From IMG/VR virus record IMGVR_UViG_3300021373_002552, positions 1-20,677 of that record: a stretch of 20,677 nucleotides of DNA; one strand, given 5' to 3'. The stretch comes from a virus. Below, piece after piece: positions 1-6,093 of this stretch. A model generated the notes under the pieces. The model was not told the origin of the DNA. It searched no databases and saw nothing but the letters and a program-made list of their open reading frames with translations. The translations under genes were made by a program, and so were the position numbers. Positions within the stretch are counted from its first letter, which is position 1. Each line of letters starts with the position of its first letter.

Positions 1-1
1 T

Positions 2-64
2 GGAATTACTGCATTAATAGTATCCTTTGTATATTTAGTGGTATGGTTGTTAATGGACGATTAG
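2..64 (+). CDS. 3' end of a possible small membrane protein (cut by window edge)
   Basis: An open frame runs from the window edge to a TAG at 62-64 and encodes about 20 residues, mostly Ile, Val, Leu, Phe and Tyr, ending in two aspartates. This looks like the last membrane helix of a small membrane protein. The start lies outside the window, so the length and identity are unknown. It is short enough to be chance. Confidence 0.3.
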   Translation, partial: GITALIVSFVYLVVWLLMDD

Positions 65-92
65 TAAGCATTTTTTATATACATTGTTCTGC

Positions 93-140
93 TGCGTTTT
101 AATGCAGTTGAACGCATTGTATAAGGTGCGTTTTAATGCA
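93..140. repeat. Two copies of a 14-base repeat forming hairpins
   Basis: TGCGTTTTAATGCA occurs at 93-106 and again at 127-140. Each copy presents the loop GTTTTAAT closed by short complementary arms. The second copy sits in a longer stem: 120-129 pairs with 138-147 over ten positions with one G-T wobble. There is no third copy, so this is not an array. The hairpins lie just upstream of the methyltransferase cassette and may be the folded half of a recombination site. Confidence 0.6.
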
Positions 141-161
141 CTTTATACGTTGTTAGCCACC
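123..161 (+). repeat. Left imperfect inverted repeat flanking the methyltransferase gene
   Basis: The segment contains AAGGTGCG (123-130) and GTTAGCCACC (152-161). Both blocks recur in reverse complement, in the mirrored order, just after the methyltransferase stop codon (959-986). The spacing between the blocks is longer here because a hairpin (120-147) is inserted. The GTTAGCC block resembles the core end of integron attC sites (consensus GTTRRRY), with one mismatch. That reading is inference. Confidence 0.6.
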
Positions 162-177
162 GTTTTAATTTTAAGAT

Positions 178-957
178 ATGATATTAAGAAGATTGGGAAA
201 TAAAAAGAAAATAGCAAAGGAAATACAAAAGTACTTTCCACCACATAAAATATACATTGAACCTTTTTTTGGTGCTGGTGGAATGTTTTTTAATAAACCA
301 AAAGCAAAGTATAACATTGTAAATGATTTAGATAGTGATGTATTTAATTTGTTTAATGTGGTTATGAACCAAAAAGAAGAATTAGAAAAAGCATTTTACA
401 TGATGCCTATACATAGTGACCTGCTAAAACATTGGAAAGAGAATGAAGAAACTGAGCCAATTAAAAAGGCATTGAGGTTTTTGTTTTTGAGTAACTGGAC
501 AATATTAGGAACTGGTAACGGTTTGTATTTTGGTGGTAGTAGAGTACAAGGCAAAAAAAACTTTATACCTTTAATTGAATCAACTTTTGAAAAACTTTTT
601 GATGTACAATTTAACAATCAAGATTGTAATAAGTTTTTAGTAAATAATAATTTAGATAATAGAGGAAATAAAAAAGAAAGTGATAACACCTTAATTTACT
701 GCGACCCACCATATTTAGGAACAAATGATAATTACTCTAATAGCTTTACAGAAGAACAAAGCAAAGAATTATTTGATACACTTGAAGAGACTGGCTGTAA
801 GTTTGCAATGAGTGAATTTGACCACCCTTTTATATTAGAACAAGCAAAGCAAAGAAATTTGAACATAATAATAATAGGCGAAAGACAAAACCTAAAAAAC
901 AGAAGAACAGAAATATTAGTAACTAATTATTCAAACTCGCAACAAAGTTTGTTTTAA
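178..957 (+). CDS. dam: D12-class DNA adenine N6-methyltransferase (Dam-like)
   Basis: Transfers a methyl group from S-adenosylmethionine to N6 of adenine in a short DNA motif, in phages usually to protect genomic DNA from host restriction or to mimic host methylation. Residues 28-35 hold the SAM-binding motif EPFFGAGG, and residues 176-179 hold the catalytic DPPY motif. This order (SAM motif first, DPPY last) and the 259-residue length fit the D12/alpha group that includes T4 Dam and E. coli Dam. The N-terminal RRLGNKKKI replaces the more usual WAGGK-type lysine motif. No restriction enzyme gene lies beside it, so it looks like an orphan methylase. The gene is framed by imperfect inverted repeats at 123-161 and 959-986, which suggests arrival as a cassette. 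The target motif cannot be read from the sequence. Confidence 0.93.
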   Translation: MILRRLGNKKKIAKEIQKYFPPHKIYIEPFFGAGGMFFNKPKAKYNIVNDLDSDVFNLFNVVMNQKEELEKAFYMMPIHSDLLKHWKENEETEPIKKALRFLFLSNWTILGTGNGLYFGGSRVQGKKNFIPLIESTFEKLFDVQFNNQDCNKFLVNNNLDNRGNKKESDNTLIYCDPPYLGTNDNYSNSFTEEQSKELFDTLEETGCKFAMSEFDHPFILEQAKQRNLNIIIIGERQNLKNRRTEILVTNYSNSQQSLF

Positions 958-958
958 T

Positions 959-986
959 GGTGGCTAACTACGGATATACGCACCTT
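959..986 (-). repeat. Right imperfect inverted repeat flanking the methyltransferase gene
   Basis: GGTGGCTAAC at 959-968 is the exact reverse complement of 152-161, and CGCACCTT at 979-986 is the exact reverse complement of 123-130. It begins one base after the stop codon of the methyltransferase. Only this arm is seen here: no matching second half follows downstream, so the two arms lie on opposite sides of the gene. Confidence 0.6.
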
Positions 987-1038
987 TTAAGAGCGTCAAA
1001 TAACAAGTAATAAAAAAAACACATTAAAAAGATACACC

Positions 1039-1185
1039 ATGAAAGAACAAGAGTTTATAGAAATATTAAAAGCTAATTCAATTCATAGAACAAACGGATC
1101 TAAGAAAGAATATGTTTTTACAGATAAAGATATTGAGTTATGTGGTCAAGAATTAGAACATAAAATTAACGTAAAGAAACTGTAA
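1039..1185 (+). CDS. 48-residue hypothetical protein
   Basis: An ATG-started frame encodes 48 residues, charged and probably helical at the N-terminus (MKEQEFIEILKANSIH), with no membrane segment. The start is preceded by an A-rich leader typical of Bacteroidetes genes. It fills the gap between the methyltransferase cassette and the next small gene, 13 bases before its start. The family is not recognised. Its real-gene status rests on the filled gap, the leader and the flavobacterial-like composition. Confidence 0.55.
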   Translation: MKEQEFIEILKANSIHRTNGSKKEYVFTDKDIELCGQELEHKINVKKL

Positions 1186-1198
1186 AATCCCAAATACA

Positions 1199-1420
1199 AT
1201 GGTAGAAACAACAATAGAAGAAATTCAAGAAAACAAGAAAGACCACGCGATACGTTTCGCTAACTGGCTATACAATAATTTTTTCATTCCTGTTGGAACT
1301 GATGGGAATTGGGAGATTGATTCAAGTCATTCTGAATTTAATGGAGATTTACCAGAGGTGAATTTATTTTCGACTGAGCAGCTCTATGAAAAATTCACGA
1401 ACAAAAAAGGTGAATATTAA
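1199..1420 (+). CDS. 73-residue hypothetical phage protein
   Basis: Small acidic, soluble protein with an N-terminal helix-prone stretch (residues 1-15) and an aromatic-rich middle (residues 18-40, including the motif FANWLYNNFF). Phage accessory proteins of this size and kind occur in the early regions of flavobacterial phages, but I do not recognise a family. Its stop lies 13 bases before the ATG chosen for the next gene, so the two are likely co-transcribed with the terminase genes or just upstream of them. Confidence 0.65.
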   Translation: MVETTIEEIQENKKDHAIRFANWLYNNFFIPVGTDGNWEIDSSHSEFNGDLPEVNLFSTEQLYEKFTNKKGEY

Positions 1421-1433
1421 TACTCTAGCGATC

Positions 1434-1751
1434 ATGACGGACCAACAAATTGAAGAGCAAGCGAAAAATGAATATCCAGACATTAACTCGGATATAATTA
1501 GCGATCAATCGAAGAAAGAAAATTTGATTCGCAGAGCTGCTTATATAAGAGGCATGAAGAATATGAGGGATAAATCTACCCAAGAGAAGCTTGAAATTTT
1601 CAAGGACATTAAAGAAGAAGCTTACCACATTATTGAACTGTGTTGTGAAGCAGCAGATCAAAACGAAATGAATGATTATTTGAATGGACAGATACAAACT
1701 GCTGAACTGTTCAAGATCAAGGCAGAAGAACAAATTAAAAACAATCAGTAG
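1434..1751 (+). CDS. Hypothetical helical protein upstream of terminase
   Basis: From the ATG at 1434 the protein has 105 residues, is highly charged and is probably all helical, starting MTDQQIEEQAKNEYP. Two cysteines sit together in the middle (ELCCEAA). The frame is also open from an ATG at 1386, which would add 16 basic residues and overlap the previous gene by 35 bases. I prefer 1434 because the added part is unlike the rest and the overlap is unusual. A protein of this type sits just before the packaging genes in many Bacteroidetes phages. Its function is unknown. Confidence 0.7.
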   Translation: MTDQQIEEQAKNEYPDINSDIISDQSKKENLIRRAAYIRGMKNMRDKSTQEKLEIFKDIKEEAYHIIELCCEAADQNEMNDYLNGQIQTAELFKIKAEEQIKNNQ

Positions 1752-1806
1752 GTTTAATAACTAAACTACCTAATAACACAAAATCCTTAAGTATAAATTT
1801 GTATTC

Positions 1807-1838
1807 TTTGAATGATAAATAAAATTTATGTATCTTTA
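1807..1838 (+). promoter_or_regulatory. Putative Bacteroidetes-type promoter for the terminase genes
   Basis: A TTTG at 1807-1810 (-33 element) is followed, after 20 bases, by TATCTTTA at 1831-1838, one base off the -7 consensus TAnnTTTG. The stretch at 1815-1829 (ATAAATAAAATTTAT) recurs exactly before the -7 box of the protease promoter at 8046-8060. The terS start codon lies 20 bases downstream. Confidence 0.55.
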
Positions 1839-1858
1839 TAAATCAATAGTTAAATGTT

Positions 1859-2251
1859 ATGGCAGCACCTAAAGGGAATTTATTTGCACTTGGATTAGAT
1901 ACCTCTGGAAGACCTCCTATTTATTCTGATGATGAAGATGGGTTTAAAGAATATAAAGATAGGTGCATAAGCTTTTTTGAGTATTGTGAATCAACTAAAC
2001 AAAAAGCTACCATTACAGGACTTGCTTTATATCTAGGTTTTTCCTCAAGGGGAACTCTTAACGAGTACTCTAAGAAAAAAGTATTTTCGGACATAACTAA
2101 AAGAGCTATGTTAATGGTTGAAAACTCTTATGAATTAGGGGGTAATACAATCGATATTTTTGCTCTTAAAAATATGGGATGGAAAGATAAGACAGAAACA
2201 GATAACACGCATAGGGGAGATATAACCATAACTAGAGTAATAAAGAAATAG
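1859..2251 (+). CDS. terS: Terminase small subunit
   Basis: Recognises phage DNA and recruits the large subunit to start packaging. The opening MAAPKGNLFALGLDTSGRPP, the central segment TITGLALYLGFSSR (about residues 52-65, a helix-turn-helix of the kind that binds pac/cos DNA) and the tail segment ALKNMGWKDKTE (about residues 102-113) are typical of the family of small terminases common in Bacteroidetes phages. The length (130 residues) is normal. It is followed directly by the large terminase gene, as expected. A promoter-like sequence precedes it. Confidence 0.88.
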   Translation: MAAPKGNLFALGLDTSGRPPIYSDDEDGFKEYKDRCISFFEYCESTKQKATITGLALYLGFSSRGTLNEYSKKKVFSDITKRAMLMVENSYELGGNTIDIFALKNMGWKDKTETDNTHRGDITITRVIKK

Positions 2252-2306
2252 TGAAGACATAGGAGTGTGGAGGGTAAAAAAGTAACATTAAATAAAATAA
2301 TTAAAC

Positions 2307-3536
2307 TTGGTTAACCTTCAATTAGAATATACTCAAAACCAAAACAACTTCTTATTTGGTTACAAACCTGAATCAAAATTTATTATTGTTCCTGCTGGCC
2401 GTCGTTTTGGTAAAACAAAAGGCGCGTGCAATGCTACAATCGAATGGATGATAGAAGGTAAGAAAATCCTTTGGGGTGACACGATTTCTACTAACATCGA
2501 CAGATACATAGAAAGATATTGGAAACCAGAGCTAACAAAATCAGAAATAGACTATCAATATTCTTCACAGAAAAAAGTAATGACCTTAAACGGTTTTAAC
2601 GGCTACATTGACTTTAGAAGTGCAGATAGACCCGAAAACTGGGAGGGTTTTGGATATGATATTATAGTCTTGAACGAGGCGGGTATTATATTAAAAAACG
2701 ATTACCTGTTTACAAATGCAGTACTTCCTATGCTTATTGATAGTCCAGGGTCTAAATTATACGCTATTGGAACTCCTAAAGGTAAAACAAAAAAGGACGG
2801 AAAAGAACATCGTTTTTATTCCATGTATAAGAGATCGTTAACAGATGATAATTTATACGAGTTATTTCAATATTCTAGTTATGATAATCCTTACTTAAAC
2901 GAAAAGGATATAAAAGAGCTAGAACAAGAAATAAAGCTTATGAATCCTGCAATGGTTCAACAGGAAATATACGCGCAGTTTGTTGACGGTGCAGAAGGGG
3001 AGTTATGGGATCAAGTAATAATAAATAGACAAAGAGTAAAAACGTATCCGACATTAATTAGAACAACTATTAACATAGACCCAGCTATAAGTGCAACAGC
3101 CAAAAGCGACGAGACAGGTATAACAGTAACAGGAAAAGACTCAAATAATAACAAATACTTATTGGAAGATTGTTCTGGAATATACACCCCTGAACAATGG
3201 GCTTCAGAAACAAAAAGATTGATTAATAAATGGAATGGAGATTGTGTTGTAGCCGAAAAAAACCAAGGTGGCGATATGGTAGAAAGTGTTTTAAGGGCAG
3301 CAGGAATTAAAACAAGGGTAAAGCTTGTAACAGCTACAAAGGGAAAATATGTAAGAGCTGAGCCTATTTACGCTATGTATGAGCAAGGCAAAGTGTTTCA
3401 TGTTGGTTACTTTAATAAATTAGAGTCCCAAATGTGTTCCTTCTCTAGTGACCTTAAAAAATCCCCTGATAGAGTAGATTCTTTAGTTTGGGGATTAACT
3501 GAGTTAATGAGTCAAAAAGAGGTATTCTTTTTCTGA
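2307..3536 (+). CDS. terL: Terminase large subunit (packaging ATPase and nuclease)
   Basis: Motor ATPase that pumps DNA into the prohead and cuts the concatemer. The Walker A-type motif GRRFGKTK is at residues 31-38. The Walker B strand is at about 117-126 and reads DIIVLNEAG, with Glu124 in the catalytic place but Asn instead of the usual Asp before it. The coupling motif (GTP) is at 155-157. The C-terminal RNase H-like nuclease shows D258 (INIDPA), E317 (VVAEKNQ) and D391 (DRVDSLVWGLTEL). At 409 residues it is a normal compact terminase. The only start that keeps Walker A is a TTG at 2307: an in-frame stop lies at 2298, and the first ATG falls beyond Walker A, about residue 48. The gene therefore appears to use a TTG start, unusual in this window. 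Confidence 0.95.
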   Translation: MVNLQLEYTQNQNNFLFGYKPESKFIIVPAGRRFGKTKGACNATIEWMIEGKKILWGDTISTNIDRYIERYWKPELTKSEIDYQYSSQKKVMTLNGFNGYIDFRSADRPENWEGFGYDIIVLNEAGIILKNDYLFTNAVLPMLIDSPGSKLYAIGTPKGKTKKDGKEHRFYSMYKRSLTDDNLYELFQYSSYDNPYLNEKDIKELEQEIKLMNPAMVQQEIYAQFVDGAEGELWDQVIINRQRVKTYPTLIRTTINIDPAISATAKSDETGITVTGKDSNNNKYLLEDCSGIYTPEQWASETKRLINKWNGDCVVAEKNQGGDMVESVLRAAGIKTRVKLVTATKGKYVRAEPIYAMYEQGKVFHVGYFNKLESQMCSFSSDLKKSPDRVDSLVWGLTELMSQKEVFFF

Positions 3537-3560
3537 TCTATAATTATACATCTTTTTTAT

Positions 3561-3583
3561 ATAAAAATAATTTATTACTTTTG
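3561..3583 (+). promoter_or_regulatory. Putative promoter before the portal gene
   Basis: TACTTTTG at 3576-3583 matches the Bacteroidetes -7 consensus TAnnTTTG. It is preceded directly by ATAAAAATAATTTAT (3561-3575), 13 of 15 bases identical to the block before the terS and protease -7 boxes. No clear TTTG is seen at -33. The portal start codon lies 23 bases downstream. Confidence 0.5.
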
Positions 3584-3606
3584 GTATTGTAATAAGTTTT
3601 ATTTAT

Positions 3607-5034
3607 ATGGCATTAGGAATTAGAAACCCTTTTTATTTTACAAGAAACAGAACAGGGGTTACAGAAGAAGATTTACAAAGAGCAGTTTCTAACGCATTTA
3701 ATCAAGCTTTTTTATGGGGTTCATACGGAACAGAAGCGCTAGACGATGACCAAAACACAAAAAGATATATTGATTTAGCTTATAATATTAATCCAGATGT
3801 TTATTCTGTGATAAACCAGATATCAAGTAAATTCAATTCAGTCCCTTATTACATAAATAGAATTGATAATCAAAAAAGCTATAAAAAGTTAAAGTCGCTT
3901 AACAACGCAACTAAATTTAACTATTCAATACCTCAGTTGTTTAAATCGATTTCATTTCAAAGTGAAAGTTTTAAGGAAGATGCGCTTCCAATGCCATTAG
4001 AAAATCCAAATCCTTTTCAAACATGGAGTGAGTTTTTTAAATTAAGCGATACATTTCTACAAACTAACGGCACTGTTTACTGGTACTTTGAAAAGCCTTT
4101 GCTAAGAGAAAACGCAGATCCGACAGCTATGTATGTTCTTCCTTCTCATTTAATGGAAATAGTGTTAAAGCCTAATTCTGAAATTATTGGAAACGAAAAC
4201 CCCGTAGATTATTACATGTTAAAAGAAGGATATCAATATGTTAAGTTTCCTGAAGAACAAGTAATCACAATAAAATATCCAAACCCTAATTATAGTCAAA
4301 ACGGAGCCAATTTATACGGAATGTCTCCGTTAAGAGCATGCTGGAAAAACATTATGGCTACAAATAAAGGATTGGATTTAGCGGTTAATAATTTAAAAAG
4401 TGGGGGTGCTTTTGGTTTAATACACGCAAAAGACAACCAAACGCCTTTAACGGAAGACCAAGGTAAATCTATAAAGGAGCGTTTAAAGGAAATGGATGCT
4501 AGTACTGAGGATTTAGGGCGTATTTCTGGAGTTAGCGCGGCAATAGGATTTACTAGAATATCATTAACAACAGACGAGTTGAAGCCGTTTGATTATTTCA
4601 GCTACAACCTTAAAATGGTTTGTAATGTGCTGGGATGGGATGATAAGCTTTTAAACAGCGATAAAGCATTAACAGAAAACAATTTAGAAATTGCACAGAA
4701 AAGAGTAGTTTCAAATAAAATAGTATCGGACATAAAGTTATTTGAAGAAGCTTTTAATAATAAGGTTTTACCGATGTTTAGCGGTTATGAAAACGCTGTT
4801 ATTTATTGGAATCCTTCAGAGCTTCCAGAAATGCAGCAGGACTATGAAACAATGGTTAATTGGGTTTCTAAAGCTGTGGACGTTGGTTTAATAACCAGAA
4901 ATCAAGGATTAATGGCAATGAATATTCCTTTAAATGATGACCCGAATATGGATGTTATTACCGTAAAAGACGATGTGATGACATTAGAGGAGGCTATTTT
5001 ACCAAGCGATGAAATAAGGATAAGACAAAACTAA
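3607..5034 (+). CDS. Portal protein (HK97-type)
   Basis: Forms the dodecameric ring at one vertex of the head through which DNA enters and leaves and to which terminase and connectors bind. The 475-residue length, the N-terminal INPDVYSVINQISSKFNSVP segment (about residues 61-80) and the segment LYGMSPLRACWKNI (about 233-246), followed by a helix-rich stem and the GLITRNQGLMAMN segment near the C-terminus, match HK97-type portal proteins. It follows the large terminase and precedes the minor head protein, the standard order. Its last four bases overlap the end of a gene on the opposite strand. Confidence 0.9.
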   Translation: MALGIRNPFYFTRNRTGVTEEDLQRAVSNAFNQAFLWGSYGTEALDDDQNTKRYIDLAYNINPDVYSVINQISSKFNSVPYYINRIDNQKSYKKLKSLNNATKFNYSIPQLFKSISFQSESFKEDALPMPLENPNPFQTWSEFFKLSDTFLQTNGTVYWYFEKPLLRENADPTAMYVLPSHLMEIVLKPNSEIIGNENPVDYYMLKEGYQYVKFPEEQVITIKYPNPNYSQNGANLYGMSPLRACWKNIMATNKGLDLAVNNLKSGGAFGLIHAKDNQTPLTEDQGKSIKERLKEMDASTEDLGRISGVSAAIGFTRISLTTDELKPFDYFSYNLKMVCNVLGWDDKLLNSDKALTENNLEIAQKRVVSNKIVSDIKLFEEAFNNKVLPMFSGYENAVIYWNPSELPEMQQDYETMVNWVSKAVDVGLITRNQGLMAMNIPLNDDPNMDVITVKDDVMTLEEAILPSDEIRIRQN

Positions 5035-5204
5035 TTAAAAGGAATGTTATTTAAAAAATTTATTGATTCTTCTCTAGGAATTGAATTTAACCAATCATCA
5101 TTGGTACATTCTTTAGATTCTTTTAATTCATATAAAACGGTATTTTTTTCATCAACATTAAAAGACGCTATTTTTTTGTTATTTACACTAACAGTTATTT
5201 TCAT
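5031..5204 (-). CDS. Leftward 57-residue hypothetical protein within the head operon
   Basis: On the minus strand an ATG at 5204 opens a 57-codon frame that ends in TAG at 5031-5033, overlapping the portal stop by four bases tail to tail. The product begins MKITVSVNNKKIASFNVDEK, which suggests a beta-hairpin, followed by a charged helix and a WLNSIPREES segment. It has no signal or membrane segment. A perfect -7 box (TATCTTTG read leftward) lies 16 bases upstream of the start, and the gene fills almost all of the 208-base gap between the portal and minor head genes. Opposite orientation plus its own promoter is typical of morons, genes expressed apart from the phage late operon. The family is not recognised. 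An antisense effect on portal mRNA is also possible. Confidence 0.72.
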   Translation of the reverse strand: MKITVSVNNKKIASFNVDEKNTVLYELKESKECTNDDWLNSIPREESINFLNNIPFN

Positions 5205-5220
5205 GAAAAATTATTTTTAA

Positions 5221-5228
5221 CAAAGATA
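5221..5228 (-). promoter_or_regulatory. -7 promoter box of the leftward gene
   Basis: Read leftward the sequence is TATCTTTG, an exact match to TAnnTTTG. The start codon of the leftward gene follows after 16 bases. A TTG lies further upstream (5255-5257 on the plus strand as CAA), but its spacing of 26 bases is too long for a standard -33 element, so only the -7 box is supported. Confidence 0.5.
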
Positions 5229-5242
5229 GCAATAAAACATAA

Positions 5243-6046
5243 ATGACAGAAGAACAATATAGAAGACGTTGGTTAAGGCAGCATAATAGTTATGAAAGAA
5301 CAGCGTATTCAATTTTTTCGCGTTCTTTTAGAGAAACGGCTTTAAGAATACCTTTTAATTTCATCAATGAAAACAATTACGAGCAAATAATTAATAACGC
5401 TATAACAACAACAGAAATAACAAATGCTTATTACGAAGTTTATAATGAAATAGGACAGATACATGGAACTAGAACAGGAAACAGCATAAACAGGCAACTA
5501 AAGGATTTTATAGAGTCTATATTTTTAAATCAGTTTCAAAGAACATTATTGACATGGTTGTTAAACAATGCTGGAACTAGAATTACAACTGTTAGTCAAA
5601 CTTATGCAGATTATATTATACAGGAAATTGCGAGGGGTTTAGCTGGAGAAGAAAGTATAAGAGATATTGTTTCTAACATTCAAAGAAGATTAAACAATCC
5701 CAGATCAGGGTGGTACAGATGGCAATTATTAAGAATAGCAAGAACAGAAACAACGGCGGCCGCAAATCACGGAGCAACCGTAGCGACTCAAATAAGCGGG
5801 GTTGCAACTGATAAAGTTTGGATCAGTGCCGACGATAGCAGGGTAAGAAGACCACCGAAAAGCATATTTAATCACGCGGCAATGAATGGAGTTAAAATAG
5901 ATCAAAACGAAAAGTTTAATGTAAACGGTGATTTAATTGATTTTCCAGGAGACCCAAAAGGAGAGGCTGGAAATATTATTAATTGCAGATGTGCAAGTGC
6001 AGTTGTCGTTAGAAGGGATAACGAAGGAAATATAATTAGGATATAA
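5243..6046 (+). CDS. Minor head protein, phage Mu F-like head morphogenesis family
   Basis: A head assembly protein present in few copies, thought to act with the portal in building the prohead or to be ejected with DNA. The conserved Mu F-type C-terminal half is clear: RIARTET (residues 164-170), KVWISADDSRVR (191-202), H211 in FNHAAMNG, the FPGDPKGEAGN segment (234-244) and the paired cysteines of NCRC (C248, C250). The N-terminal half (1-150) is helical and variable, as usual. Length of 267 residues is near the short end of the family. It starts 38 bases after the leftward gene's own start, so the two genes diverge from the same small region. No plus-strand promoter is evident, so read-through from the portal promoter is likely. 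Confidence 0.88.
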   Translation: MTEEQYRRRWLRQHNSYERTAYSIFSRSFRETALRIPFNFINENNYEQIINNAITTTEITNAYYEVYNEIGQIHGTRTGNSINRQLKDFIESIFLNQFQRTLLTWLLNNAGTRITTVSQTYADYIIQEIARGLAGEESIRDIVSNIQRRLNNPRSGWYRWQLLRIARTETTAAANHGATVATQISGVATDKVWISADDSRVRRPPKSIFNHAAMNGVKIDQNEKFNVNGDLIDFPGDPKGEAGNIINCRCASAVVVRRDNEGNIIRI

Positions 6047-6093
6047 AAGACAATTATTCGAATGCAAAAATTAACATTTAAAAAAACAATAAA

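Noticed and set aside
93-140. Two 14-base repeats 34 bases apart, considered as a CRISPR fragment
   Set aside because: Only two copies, the repeat is too short, it is partly self-complementary within a larger hairpin, and no cas gene is present.
1386-1433. Upstream ATG extension of the helical protein gene
   Set aside because: It would overlap the previous gene by 35 bases and add a basic stretch unlike the acidic rest. The ATG at 1434 is simpler, though not proven.
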